A stretch of DNA of 64,000 nucleotides from Bryoerythrophyllum caledonicum. Taxonomy: Eukaryota; Streptophyta; Bryopsida; Pottiales; Pottiaceae. Shown in pieces: positions 11,388 through 23,850 of the stretch. Location of the stretch: assembly GCA_963971425.1 (NCBI GenBank), contig OZ020525.1, forward strand, positions 17,552,187 to 17,616,186, written 5' to 3'. The notes under the pieces were generated by a model. The model did no database searches. It worked only from the letters and a program-made list of their open reading frames with translations, and was not told where the DNA came from. The translations under genes were made by a program, and so were the position numbers. The stretch's first letter is position 1. Every line of letters starts with the position of its first letter.

Positions 11388-12151
11388 CCCTTTAGTGCCT
11401 AGGAGACCCAAAATGGGACTCTAGAGGTGTTAAAACAAAATTTGCATGAAGTCCATGACAAATTAGGTTGTGAACTGTGAAGGCGAGATTTGCACACACA
11501 TTACATGAACACTCTACTAAAATCAAATTATGATTTAGAGTTATAGAACTCATGGAAAAGCCATGAATACAACACATAATACATCAAATACACTAAAATA
11601 TAGTGAATACCATGCCGCATACTATATGGTGTTTCATATACATGCAAAATTATTTTGGTATTAAATTTTGGTTGAAATTTGTCTTTAAAAGATTCTTCAT
11701 TGTTTTGTGATTGTAGATCTCTCTCATTGCATACAAAACTTGTGTTTTAATTTGCATAGTTTTGGAACACTTTTGTATAAAATCATGTATAAATGTTTTC
11801 TTCACAAATGATATGCCAATGCAAAGCTATCAACCTAGTGCACTTGTTAACCTCTTTTATGCAAAGTAAGATATTCCTGCAAGAATCTATTGGTGGACAA
11901 ATCATAAAATAGTATACCTTCCTAAGTCCACACTTATCCTTACCAGTATACGGTAACTTTAAACACTATAATCTAATCCATCAATTGTTGGATGTTATGC
12001 AAATTTTCCCTAAAGTTGAGATCATGGTTTGAGTTCAATTTTGTAAGGTTGGATACTAAAAATAGGCATACTATTTCCATCAAAGTTAGTTCAAAGAAAA
12101 AAACTAGCACATTTCTTAGTTTTGAAGGAACATGACTTGGGCGCTAAAGGG
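11388..12151. mobile_element. TTAA-flanked terminal-inverted-repeat element, 764 bp
   Basis: The left end reads CCCTTTAGTGCCTAGG directly after TTAA (11384-11387). The right end, read on the other strand, is CCCTTTAGCGCCCAAG, again next to TTAA (12152-12155). Thirteen of sixteen terminal bases match. TTAA target duplications with CCC-starting ends are typical of piggyBac-type transposons, so a non-autonomous relative is a reasonable guess. No transposase frame is present inside. Confidence 0.55.
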
Positions 12152-12524
12152 TTAAAATCGATGTCCCTTGTTCAAAACTCACTTGTTAATATTCCCATCA
12201 CCTTTGATGATATCACTTTCTTCTCAAAAGTTGTAGTATAAGTGTGACAATAATAAGAGGTGGACGGATGAAAAAGCTCTCTAAGACGGAAAATCCAAAT
12301 TTTTCCAAGAATCCATAATTCCTCTTTGTTTGTTTCCAATGAAAGATTATGTTGAGAAACCATTGTTATTCAAGCTTTTACATTTAGTCTAGATGAAGCT
12401 TTCCGTTTCTACCTTTATTTTTGTTTTCACTTCTATCTTTTATTTTTATCTTGACTTTTATTCACTATTGTTTCTCTATGTACCTTGATAATATCACATC
12501 TCTCTTTTCTCTTCTCTATATTTA

Positions 12525-13295
12525 TCTACTCTATATAGTAAAGGAGAAAGGAATTCACCCAGTTATAGAACTTGGAAATACTTACTAGGTGATACATGTC
12601 ATGGGAGGCAGCAACATGTGGCATTTACTTTTATTCATTTTACTTTGATTTTTACAATTTTAGTTGCTTACATAAACTTACATTACCGGTTGGACACAAT
12701 AGGTCGGTGTACTAGTACTAGTCTATTTCTCTCTATATAATAAATGGCCGAGGCCGATAACCGGACCAATACCTAGGCATCTCAAAATGCGCCATGTGGC
12801 AATATCCGAGTCACTTGTACTTTATATACGTACGAAATCGGGTATCTAAATAATGGGCATATGTTTACTTTATTGAGGATTACATTGAACCTTGGGTCCA
12901 CTAGTCTCTCTATACAATAAATGGCCGAAGGTTAATACCCGGACCGATACCTAGGCATCTCAAAATGTGCCACTTGGCAATATCCGGGTCACTTTTACTT
13001 TATATACATACAAAATCCGGGTATCTAAATAATGGGCATATGTTTACTTTATTGAGGATTATAATTGATTCGTTGAGGACAACAAGGGGTCCACCAATAT
13101 ATTATAAAAGCCCTACAAGTATCATGTGACATCAAGTTTGTATACTAGTCTCTCTATCTAATATACAAGCACAAGAAGAAAGGAGATACCCAGTGATGGA
13201 ACTTGTGGATACTAAGGTGATACCCGCCATAGGAGACAATGACATGTAGCATTTCTTTTTATTACTTTTATTTCTACTTTTCCAATTTTATTTAA
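12525..13295 (+). mobile_element. Head-to-tail array of short elements with Helitron-like ends
   Basis: Successive units start TCTCTCTAT (12728, 12905, 13149; TCTACTCTAT at 12525) and the preceding unit ends in CTAG (12718-12721, 12901-12904, 13145-13148). Units 12728-12904 and 12905-13148 are about 85% alike over 170 bp, sharing AATAAATGGCCGA and GGGTATCTAAATAATGGG. Units 12525 and 13149 are a second related pair (AGAAAGG...CCCAG). TC at the start, CTAG at the end and no target duplication match plant Helitrons, as does stacking at the 3' end. I could not find a clear 3' hairpin, so the assignment is tentative. Confidence 0.45.
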
Positions 13296-14198
13296 CTCCT
13301 AAAGGCCCGCGACATTTTAGCATCCAAACTCACTGAAAACTACTCGCTTCAATGCATTCAATGCATTCAACACAAAGTGAAAATAAACACAATTTTTACA
13401 TATCTAACCATAGGATCTTGTACTAGGATTGTACAAGTGTATGTGGTAAATTTTTTTTGAGTTTGATTGCACGGATGGAAAGATATCAGCCTTTGAAGTG
13501 AGACCTAAACTCTTCTTGAGGTCATACAAAACACCTTCAACAAACTTTGACCACCCTTCTACATAAAGTTTTTGCGCTACACTATGTGATTTTCTAAGAA
13601 CGAACAGACACTTTATTCACGCCGGCCTCCTTCGGAGACCGGCGTTCTTCTTCTTCTGTGATTTTCTAATTTAAACTTAAAAGAATCATGTCAAGCACAT
13701 GTGCACCAAATTTTAGAAGTAGAAGAGTGGTAGAAGATGTCCTTGAAAATCTTGCAATGCAACCATGTGATGGGAATTAACAATACACTTCAAGTTTTGC
13801 ATATATCAAATCCTTTTTATATTTTTGAAATTTGAAAATCTGTACAAAAGATGCAAAGATTTTCATTTTCTTTCCAAAAAGTTTTTTTCTTCTAAAAATG
13901 GACAAAAGCTATAATTTCTATTGCATTTAGAATTATTTCTATTGAATTTAGGATTAAAGTTTTGCTACCCTATTTTGTTATATGTCATACTTAATCGCTG
14001 CACTATTTGTATATGTTCTCAAAAAAATTGTAACTTTTGAACAATAAGCCGGATTTCTACAAAAATTATGCCTATGGGAAGCTAATAAAAATTTGCCCAT
14101 TCAATAAAAAAATCTTAGAAAATCATGCCTAAGTTTGAGATTGTGGGACCTTACCCAAACTCAAAATGTCCCTTGAGGGGACATTGGACCTTTAGTTG
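13296..14198. mobile_element. Second TTAA-flanked inverted-repeat element, about 900 bp
   Basis: TTAA lies on both sides (13292-13295 and 14199-14202). The ends are CTCCTAAAGGCCC on the left and, on the other strand, CAACTAAAGGTCC on the right (10 of 13 match). The right part (14030-14198) shares text with the relics at 660-851 and 11.1-11.24 kb. It inserted within or beside the Helitron-like array, and it carries a LINE-tail fragment itself. Confidence 0.5.
13598..13656 (-). mobile_element. 59-bp LINE/SINE 3'-tail fragment with 13-bp target duplication
   Basis: The exact 13-mer TGTGATTTTCTAA flanks the fragment at 13585-13597 and 13657-13669. Read on the minus strand, the insert contains a GC-rich hairpin (12-base arms at 13619-13630 and 13634-13645, TTC loop, one mismatch), then GAATAAAGTGTCTGTTCGTTC-like text at the 3' end. 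A long target duplication, a 3'-end stem-loop and extreme shortness fit a severely 5'-truncated target-primed insertion. The source element is not in this window. Confidence 0.65.
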
Positions 14199-14202
14199 TT
14201 AA

Positions 14203-14455
14203 CTTACCTAAACTTACATGTGACACCCATTGAGCACAAGGAGACTGTATATTTGTTATACAAATGAATTTGTAGACCCCTTGTTGTCCCCAACCAGCCA
14301 ATGATAATCATCAATAAAGTAAACATATGCCAATTATTTAGATACCCGGGTTTCCCAAGTATGGAAAGTAAAAGTGACCCGGATACCGCCATGTGATGCA
14401 TTTTGAGATGCCTAAGTGCCGGTCCCGTTATTGGCCTTGGCCATTTATTATGTAG
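14203..14455 (-). mobile_element. Inverted copy of the Helitron-like unit
   Basis: On the minus strand this stretch matches the 12905-13148 unit: AATAAATGGCCAAGG near 14440-14455, CATCTCAAAATGC, GGGTATCTAAATAAT and GGACAACAAGGGGTC occur in the same order. The copy is more diverged than the array units and its ends are not sharp. Confidence 0.5.
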
Positions 14456-14707
14456 AAAAATCCTCTAAATGTGATATTATGAAATATGTCATACCTTGTT
14501 CATATCACGCTTTTCAGTAAATCAGAGTGTGATATTATCAAGGTCAGATTGTAACCACTAATTTCTTTTCCTTCTTAACATGGTAACCTCTCGTACGTAG
14601 AAGTTGCAAATTTCTCACTGATGCCTACATCCTGGTCACCAAAACAACGGTCACCCACACCGGCAATTTCCAATTTACCGGTGTTTCTCATAACCAACAC
14701 CATCTAA

Positions 14708-15069
14708 GAGCATCTCCATCAGGGCACAAGGCCCCGGGAGAAATGCCGTTGTGCAGCCCAAAACGTGGGATATCTTCACACCGCGGGGCCTTGGCCGACG
14801 TCCCGGCCCACTCGGCTAGTGGAGCCAGCTCATGGAAACAGGGACAACTACAAAAGTAAAGGGGGACCCGTTCTCATTGTCTTATCATACAGTACCACGA
14901 GGCAACAGTTCACAACATCTTCCGATTGTTGACTGTCAATGACTGTTCCTACACCGTTTACTTCCCGGCGCGGTGTGCTCCATTCAACATTGTGTACCAA
15001 CCAACCCCACCTTTGACAGGGATATCCCAATTTGCAGGGGAAATTTCCCCGTCAAGGGTGGTGATGCTT
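14708..15069. mobile_element. Harbinger/Tourist-like MITE candidate, 362 bp
   Basis: The left end starts GAGCATCTCCATCAGGG after TAA (14705-14707). The right end on the other strand reads AAGCATCACCACCC and is followed by TAA (15070-15072). GAGCATCTCCA-type ends with TWA target duplications are common in plant PIF/Harbinger MITEs. The right arm is diverged. No coding potential inside. Confidence 0.4.
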
Positions 15070-15072
15070 TAA

Positions 15073-16556
15073 GTACACAACCAATTGCTCACCATGGAAA
15101 TCTTGACAAAAGTGATCCCAAAGTACTACTAAGGTAAGCCCCCCCATAACCAACAAAAACCCATAGCCAACACCTACAAAATTGGGGTATATCCAACCCT
15201 CTTCCATCCCATTACCACCAACTCACCTCCAAATGGAGGTTTGCTATTCGTCAAGACCCTCACTTTTGGTCGTTGGTTATGGAGGTACCTACTGCTGGCC
15301 ACCCACGAAACATGACTGCACACTTTGAAAATTCATAACTAATTCAGTTTTCATCGAAAAAATATGAAATCACTTGGGTTGGAATTGTAATTCTATTGGC
15401 TATCACTGAAAATTAATAGTACAATTATCGCCACCTCTCCATACATGCACATTCCTTAACTTGTCGGTTGTAGAAGGGCTTACCTTAGTTTTGCATCAAG
15501 ACGTCACAGACACCACCAAACCTGCAACTGTTTGAGTCCACCTACCGACACCGCGTTGTGCAATACGATTTATATGTGTACAGTTTTCGTGATTGCTGCT
15601 TCCAGGTTGTGTGGCCGAAATGATACATGTTGACCACTACCGAAATAATAGATACGACCTAGTCAACACACAGACACGGAATCACCGTAGGAACGAGGAC
15701 AGTGCTGGCTTCCTTCACCAGCTTCCGAGACCCTGCTAGTGTAAGATCTCTTCTCTGTGTCTGCAGCGTTGGAGGTGAATCTTCTTGGCGCTTGTCTAGG
15801 TTCTTGAACGCGTCCCGGAAGGCGCTGTGGTGGGATCTAGAAGCCTGAGGTGGTGATCGTGTTGCATCTGTAGCGAGCTTCTGCTCTTTGGTTGTTTGAA
15901 TTTCTGGGGGAGTATGAGGCTTGTCTAGGGGTTGAATCCCTCTTTGGTGGGAGACAGAGTTTTTTAATTTTTTTTCAAATTTAATTTTTTTAAACCTAGA
16001 TTGTGTTTTGGGGCTTTCGTTTCGTAGGTAGAGACGAGGTTGTGGTTAGGGACGAGATTAGATCGCTCCATTCTGGACGTCTTGTTAGTTGGCGTAGAAA
16101 CAGGGGCCCGGGGTTGTACTTTTTTTTTTTTTTTTTTTGGTTGTTCGCTTGAATTGTTTTAGATTCTTGAGCTTTATGAAGCTTAGATGTCGCGTTGCAA
16201 TTGAAGTAGATGAGCTTTGTTTGTATGCAACGTTTTCGTTGCGTACCGTTGAGTTTCCCTCCTTCAACTGCAAACAGTTGAGAATTCACAGTTCCTCTTG
16301 ATTGTGAGTTTAACAAACTGGCCAGAAGAGATACATTCCGACCTTGATAGGGCTAGAAGAGGACGTTCTTCGGAATTGTAGCTGCTCCTGGGACCCAATT
16401 TTTTTTACGATACATCATAGATACTCATTTCCTCTCACAACTGATATTTACATCTCATCTGCTGCAGATTGAAATCAGATCGCTCAGAACTTGAACATAG
16501 TTTGACAGAGCACCAAACAGAGTGCTTTATGCATATATAGCCTTTAGTTGCATGGT
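15073..16556 (+). promoter_or_regulatory. PLD: Upstream region and probable 5' UTR of the phospholipase D gene
   Basis: No coding exon was found. From about 15700 the text changes from AT-rich to mixed and looks like a transcribed leader. A strong 3' splice site (CATCTGCTGCAG) ends at 16467, about 90 bases before the start codon, so an intron in the 5' UTR is likely; its donor could be one of several GT sites between 15740 and 15960. A 20-base T-run lies near 16120. An out-of-frame ATG at 16552 lies five bases before the chosen start. Confidence 0.45.
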
Positions 16557-19500
16557 ATGGCAGGAGACGCCAAGCGCAATGGAGGTGGTCTGTTCGGAAT
16601 GGGCAAATGGTTCACGTCCATCAAACCGCTCGTCTTAGACGGCTCCACGACGCCTGCTGCGCCTCCCGGCCTCAGCCCTTCCTTCCGTTCTCCCAATCCT
16701 TCCTCCCACAATCCCTACGTTCAGAGCTACTCGATCGGCGGCTCTCCGCTCCTTTCTCCTCCAGATGGTGCAAACAATCCTTACTTCAGCCACTCCCCTC
16801 AAGGATCTCTCAGACCAGACCGACCATATCCTCCTCCACAACCTCAAAGCCCTTCACCCTATGGCCCAGGTGGGCATTCCTTTCATCAAGTTGCTGATCC
16901 TACAGCTCCCTACACCTCTGAGCAGCCTCCATATCCATCGAATCAAGAGTGCTCAGGTGCGTTATTTGCAAATTGATTTCAATAATATCAATAGAAGAGC
17001 TTGCTGGTCTATCCTTCATCCAGTCAATGGAAGAGTGTTGTAGGACTCTTCCAGCCATAATTCTTCAATTGATCATGGAAGAGTTTTGTGGTCTCTAAAC
17101 TCATGTCAAAGTAGCTTTGGGAGTGAAGAAGTAGTTTGCATGATAAGGTATTTTACTGAAACTTGGAGTGACTTTACAAATAACATCAGAACATCAATTA
17201 CGTTTTCGCTTTTACTGTCTAAAATTCCTTCTCCCTTTGCAGGTCGTATAACGGATGAGCTTGATGACGCGCCGTCGGAGCCCGGGAACAACGAGATCCA
17301 GGTATACAAAGCGCAGCTCCCATCGTCGCAGCAAACCTGCTTGCTGCACGGAACGCTCGAGGTCCGGATTTTCCAGGCGAAGAACCTGCCGAACATGGAC
17401 ATTTTCTCCGAGAAGGTGCTACAGGTCACGTCCAAGCTGAGGGAGGTGACCGGGATAGGCGCTCCAACGAAGATGACCAGCGACCCCTACACAACCGTGG
17501 TGCTTGGCACTGCGAGAGTCGCGCACACACGCGTGATCAGCAACAACGTCAACCCGGTCTGGAACGAGCACTTCCAGATCCCTGTGGCCCACTACGTGAA
17601 GGACATCGTTCTGGAAGTCAAGGACCAGGACGTCGTGGGCTCCCAGTTCATCGGGAAAGTGAGGTTCCAGGCGGCGATGGTGCTCAACGGCGGCGTGGTG
17701 GAGGGCTGGCACGACCTCGTGGGGAGCGCGTGCAAGCCGGGAGCGCAGCTGCAATTCTCCGCGCGCTACGTGCCAGTGGAGCAGAATCCTATCTACACTC
17801 AAGGCGTGGGAGCCGACGCCCACGGCGTCCCCCACACTTACTTTCCCCTCAGAATGGGATGCCGGTTGACGCTCTACCAGGACGCGCATATCTATGATAA
17901 CACGCTCCCTCCGATTCCGCTCGAGGGTGGCAGGACTTTCGTGCAAGCGCGGTGCTGGGAGGAGATGTGCTCTGCTATCAACGACGCCAAGGTGCTGGTG
18001 TACATCGCGGGGTGGTCGGTGTTCGATAAGATCACGCTGGTCCGGGACGTCAACCGGCCGGTGGTGGAAGGAGGAAGCTTGACGTTGGGAGAGCTCTTGA
18101 AGAAGAAAGCCAACCAGGGAGTTCGTGTGCTGATGCTCGTCTGGGACGACAAAACATCGCACGACATCCTGTTTGTGAAAACGGTGAGAAATTATCTAGT
18201 TTCAGTAAGATAACCCCTCTTTGGAATAATAATAATCACCTCTTCATAGTTCTCATCTCAACGGAGAGAGTCGGCTAGGACGCATGGTTGATCTCTTGCC
18301 AACTCCTTACACTTCGCCTTCAAAGACAGCTAAAACTACTCAAAGACTTGAAGCTCTTCTACTGATCTAGTAACTGTTCAAAGAAAAAAATCGTCAGAAG
18401 AAGGGGTATCTGATAGAAACTTCACGTGTTGGTTTTTCATGCACCTCCTCACCTTATGTGTCTGACTTGTAATATGCTCTGCGTAGGCTGGCGTTATGAA
18501 CACACATGACGAAGAAACGAAGAAGTTTTTCAAGCATACAGGAGTGAGGTGCGTCCTGGCTCCACGATACGGCGCAAACAAAACGACTTGGATCCGACAA
18601 AAGGTACGGCAGCTGGGTGAAGCTAAGTTGATTGGAGTATAATAATCTCCAAGACTGATTGACGGAATGGAATTCCAGGTAGTTGGAACACTGTACTCGC
18701 ATCATCAGAAGATCGCAATCGTGGACACTGGAGGACCGTCCGGACCGAGAAGATTGACCTCGTTTATCGGCGGCCTGGACCTGACTGGAGGCCGATGGGA
18801 CACCCCCTCCCACACTCTTTTTGCATCGTTACACAAAGAGCATAAAAATGACTTCCGCAACAAGTCATGGGAGGTGAGTGTATTCGTTTTCCATGACCAT
18901 TATTTTCTAGACAGTTTTTAGTGATTTTAGCAGAGTTTGATATGGCTTCTCTGGTTTTGTGACAGTATAAACCTGAGAGTGGTGGGCCTAGGGAGCCTTG
19001 GCACGACTGGCACTGCAGAATTGAAGGCCATGCTTCGTATGATGTTGTCAAGAATTTCGAGCAGCGGTGGAGGAAAGCTTCCAAAAGGTACGACGATGAG
19101 CTGGTTGATATCGACAGACGTGATGGATTGTTAGGCCCCTCCAACCAAGCTCCTCTTAGTGGGGACCGCTCTCTTTTCGTGAGTGATGAAAATGATCCGG
19201 AAACATGGCATGTGCAGGTACTTGAAGTACTCTCAATTTTGTTTCCTGCAGCTTCTTTTTTATTCTTTCTAATTGTGCTTATTTTGAGGTTTGAATGACC
19301 TTATTAACATAGAGAGAAGGTCGACTTTTGAATTTTGGCCACCTTTAATACTTATGTTATGAGGGCCTCTATTTTTTATGCAGGTTTTTAGATCCATTGA
19401 CTCAGGATCTGTGAAGGGCTTTCCAACCACCGTTGAAGAGGTTCAGAAAGAGGTCAGATACCGATCCTTACCCGGCCAACTGTCGTTGCTTTTCCTAGCT

Positions 19501-21152
19501 TAAAATTTGTGTCTTGTTCGTTCTTTTAGCTCAGAAAGGTGTTCGGACATGCGTTTCGGATTGTCCTCAATTATATTTGATCAATCTCCAACTTCGGATG
19601 GGATGATCTGCATCGCAATGATGGACTTTTATCAAACCGGTGTGGTTTTAATTGTGATGTTGTAGAACCTCGTGTGGGGGAAAAGTGTAGCTATAGACAT
19701 CAGCATTCAGATGGCGTACGTGAAGGCGATCCGTTCTGCTCAGCATTTTGTATATATTGAGAACCAGTATTTTTTGGGATCTTCGTACAATTGGCCGAAG
19801 TACAATAAAGCTGGTAATGACCCTCTCCTTTCCCGCACACATATGCCTAATTCCATCTGGCTAACGTCTGTCATGTACAAAACTGTCACGTTTTATTTGG
19901 ATATTCGAACACTGTAATCTGTCAATTAATGGACGCGGTCTGCAACAGGTGCTAATCACATCATTCCAATGGAGCTGACTCTGAAGATCTGCAGCAAGAT
20001 TCGAGAGGGCAAGAGGTTTGCGGTGTATGTGGTAATTCCGATGTGGCCAGAGGGTATCGCAGACAGTGCTCCGGTGCAAGAGATCCTGTATTTTCAGGTA
20101 ACGCTCAATCTTAACGCACAATTACCTTCCCCTTTCTTCTATCACATGATATCATGTCAATCCTTTTTTGTTCACCATTGTCTCTTGAGTGATATTGATG
20201 GTATGCACTTCCCTGTTGATTTGTAACACTTCTTCATGCGGCGTTGCTTCAGTCACAAACAATGCAGATGATGTATTCAAGAATTGCAGAAACGCTGCGA
20301 GAAACGGGTCAGATTGCGCATTCGAGGCCCACAGACTACTTGAACTTCTACTGCCTTGGGAACAGAGAGACGATAAAACATGGCGAACCTGCACCTCTCA
20401 ATCCCCCGGACAAGATCACCCCGCATGTAAGCGAGGGGTACTCTCAGCTAACATTGGCTTGAATAACTGACTGAGCTGTAGCTGATCAAAATTGCATGAA
20501 ATGCAGGGACGTTCACAAGCGAGCAGACGAATGATGATATATGTGCATGCCAAGGGCATGATTGTGGACGATGAGCTGGTGATCATGGGATCGGCCAACA
20601 TCAATCAGCGCTCAATGGATGGCTCCCGAGACACCGAGATTGCCATGGGTGGATATCAACCACAACACACTTGGGCTTGCAAAAAAGGACATCCTAGGGG
20701 CCAGGTGCCTGTCCACTTCCATGCCTAGTTGTTGTTTCATTGTCCTACCAATGGCAAATGCTTCTCAGTTTGAATCATCAGAACATGTCAGAAAGAACGT
20801 CTTGAGATTAATTGAATAGATCGTGATGGTCCTTACTGGGCATTTTTGGTTGCAGGTTTTTGGCTACCGGATGTCTCTGTGGGCGGAGCATCTGGCATGT
20901 TTGGAACCTGTGTTTGAGCAGCCTCAGAGCTTGGAGTGCGTGCAGAGGGTGAATGCCATGGCGGACAGGAACTGGGAGCTGTATGCAGCTCCGGAGGTAA
21001 CTGATATGGAGGGTCATCTCATCCGCTACCCTCTCAAGGTGGAAGATGACGGCACTTTGACGTACTTGCCAGGGTTTCAGACCTTTCCTGACGTGGGAGG
21101 GAAGATCAAGGGCTCCAATCAGCAAGGCATCCCAGACGACTTAACCGCCTAG
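16557..21152 (+). CDS. PLD: C2-type phospholipase D (beta/gamma-like), 979 aa
   Basis: Eleven exons join in frame: 16557-16956, 17243-18183, 18487-18603, 18679-18873, 18966-19217, 19384-19452, 19666-19813, 19949-20097, 20253-20426, 20507-20704 and 20856-21152. The enzyme hydrolyses membrane phospholipids to phosphatidic acid. Residues 1-133 are Pro/Ser/Tyr-rich, as in plant PLD-beta. A C2 domain (about 169-320) starts [18 protein letters not shown] and would bind calcium and membrane lipid. The two HKD motifs are complete: H495-K497-D502 in HHQKIAIVD and H829-K831-D836 in [21 protein letters not shown] between them is a basic patch like the PIP2-binding region. IENQYF and GSANINQRS are conserved family blocks. 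The C-terminus [10 protein letters not shown]...LTA is typical. All splice sites are intact, so the gene looks functional. The start at 16557 gives [11 protein letters not shown]. Its 3' half, from inside intron 5, is repeated twice more downstream. Confidence 0.95.
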
Positions 21153-21654
21153 GTTGCTACATGTTGTGAGGTCTTAAACATGCCTAAGAAGACACCCAGT
21201 GATAAAACTTGGATTCGTGGGAGAATCTATAGGAAATATGGTACATCGCCATCAATGTTCACATATTGAACAACTTGATCATGTCTATGCCTCAAAGAGT
21301 TATTGATGTTTATCAAACAAAAAGTGGCTATGCAGGGTAGTAGTCATTAAGAGTGTTTGGTGATTGTGCCTCCAAACTATGAACTTGCTTTTGTAGTGCA
21401 TGCTTTTTTTTCCTGAATAGTTAAAATTTGAATAATTTTGCATATAGAATTGTACACCCGTATCACATGTTTCACTTTTGGTTTATTCTTTGGTTAATCA
21501 TGTAGCACACTTCTATGAGGTGAAAGTTGCCAACTTTGTCCCACTTTATGCATTCTCAAATCATGATACCTCCTCTCCCAAATTTGATTATAGGTTGTGC
21601 ATCAACCAAAAGATGCCCTTCAGAACTTCCCCGATAATATTGCCAGTGCCAATT
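21153..21654 (+). other. PLD 3' flank
   Basis: This stretch begins after the PLD stop codon and probably contains the 3' UTR. It is repeated almost unchanged at 34500-35001 and, more diverged, at 52680-53229. No gene was seen. Confidence 0.6.
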
Positions 21655-23460
21655 TTAGCCAAATAAATGGGGTTTTCGATCATCCCAAGAAAATGACACA
21701 CAATCAACTCCCTTGATAATGACATCTTTTACAACCACCATTCTCTTCATAATAGTCAGCTTGTTCAGGTTATTTATACGTTTCCACACTGAATCTCTAT
21801 TATGTAAAGAAAAATCGATTACCACAATACATCGAGAATACTTACCAACATCAAATAAACGAAATACATACACTAGAACAAGTATATGTAGTACATCCTC
21901 AAGTTGCCATAAGTTAGCAACGTCAATGTCTCCTACTGTCAATGCCATAGAAGTGGTGTCTTGGAAAATATATAAGGCGTTGCTTATATCTATGTTGCCT
22001 TTTGCAATGACTTGATGGTTCTTGAAGATCCAACAATGGGCACTATCAAAGATGACAATGTGTCCGGAGTCTGCAATTGAACCAACAAATAGAAGATTTT
22101 TCTTTATACTCGGGAGGTAACAAACATTATCCAATTTTATTTCACATGTATTGGTGTGAATGGTGGAGGTGCCGGTTTCCTCAACAAAATAAGATTCACC
22201 TCCTTTTTCCACAACACGATTGTAGCTAGAAGAGCTGGGTGGATGATCAAGTTTGTCAATGTCTGACACTACGTGCACAGTTGCGTGGCCACTATCAACA
22301 TACCATGGGTTGTGATCCATCTGATAATAGGGATCATAGTAGTGGTAGCTTGGATCATAGTAGCTAGGATCATACTCATCAAGCATTTCTGCAGAATTGA
22401 CATATTCAGTACCTTGTTGGTTGTGTGGTGGCTGTCTGCAGTTGCGCATGATGTGTCCTAGTTTGCCGCAACCATAACAGATGGGTGACGGTGCACCTGT
22501 CTGTGTCGACTGGAACGCGAGTCCTTGCTGATATCTGCGTTCTCTTGGTTGCTATCCGTATGCTCCTGGTGCTGCTGAATGATACCCTCCTGTCCAGAAT
22601 GGTGGTCGGGGACCGAACGGCGCCCTCCCTCCAATCCATCTGCCGTGGTCTCGTCCCGGTTGTCCTCGCCCGTAGGAGGGGGCAAGTGCTTCGTCGTCTC
22701 CATGAGCTGATCTTGGCTAATTAGTCTTGTCTGCTCCGCCCTGAGTTTGGTGTAGAGCTCCTGAAGGTCAATGTCGACAAGTTCAGTATTGTGCTGTCAT
22801 ACGAGCCTGGCAATCCATTGAGTATGATTTGATTCAGGTGTGTGTCGTCCATTTTCTGGCCCATAATGATCAAACGGTTGCGTAATTCTCTGGCTTTCTT
22901 CACGTACTTGTCCACAAATCCGCCTTCTGTCATCTTGAGTGTTGCAATGAGGCCCATCAGGTTTAGCACTTGGGTCTTGTCACCTGCTGAATACTGTTCC
23001 TTCAACACTACCCACACTTTCGCTGGATATGTGAGATCTACAATGGTGTCAACAAGTCGTCAGCAACAGACATCGGAATTACTTTACAAGCTAGATCTTT
23101 CCTTCTCCGAAACTGCACTTTGATCAATCTTGGAAGCTTGCTGGATTTGTCTCCTCTTTGGTGATGGTCCACATCCCCTCGCCTCTGAGGATGATCTGCA
23201 TCTTGGGACTCCAAATGTAGTAGTTCTTGTCGCCTCGTAACTTGTCTTCTCTCTTTCTCGGCAAAAGTTTCTGCCATCCTTCTCTCTCGAAATACTAACT
23301 GCGGGACTTCTCTCAATTCCTCTCGATCTCCTGCAACTCTAGCTGCATCATAATCTCCTTGCTCTCTCCAGGTTTTACCTCACCCAGTTTCGGTGGCATT
23401 GCCGTCCATTCCCCTCTTTCTCAATACGTCAGTTCTAAAAACCCATGCGCTCTGATACCA
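21655..23460 (-). mobile_element. Old Copia element fragment A, unit 1 (broken)
   Basis: On the minus strand this holds remains of a Ty1/Copia gag-type region and the start of the pol region. Recognisable pieces include a gag stretch at 22721-23017 and a protease / pre-integrase stretch at 21655-22449. A primer-binding-site-like sequence (TGGTATCAGAGCGCATGG on the minus strand) ends at 23460, so LTR sequence should follow from 23461. The copy is broken in several places and lacks the rest of pol. It is a fossil, older than the unit duplication because unit 2 has the same fragment. Confidence 0.8.
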
Positions 23461-23850
23461 TGTTGAAACTAAGACTAAAAGAAAAACTCTAGAGTTGGGC
23501 AAGTGCGCTCACAGATCAAAGGACACGAAGGTGTCAATATACACATGAGCTGTCAAGGTTGACAGACATGACGAATGAGAACAAAGCAGGATGAATGAGT
23601 CTAGTGCAGATGAACTTCAACAAGGTTGACTGTCAACAAGGTCGAGAGCAGATGAATGTCAACAACAGTTTCAATCATTCTTCGAGTGATGCCTACTCCG
23701 ACTCATCTCTCTCTTCTGATTCTGTATGAATAGCTGAGTCGGAGGCGAGCGAGCATATGACTGACAAACGGAGATGGTTCACGGGTTTTAAGGAGCTCCC
23801 TCAGTTTTGCTGGTCTGTAACTACAGCAAAGCTGCAAATGATCATCAACT

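Noticed and set aside
17419-18162. 247-residue minus-strand frame opposite PLD exon 2
   Set aside because: It is a His/Arg/Val-rich shadow of a GC-rich coding exon; the plus strand is clearly the C2 domain and catalytic region of PLD.
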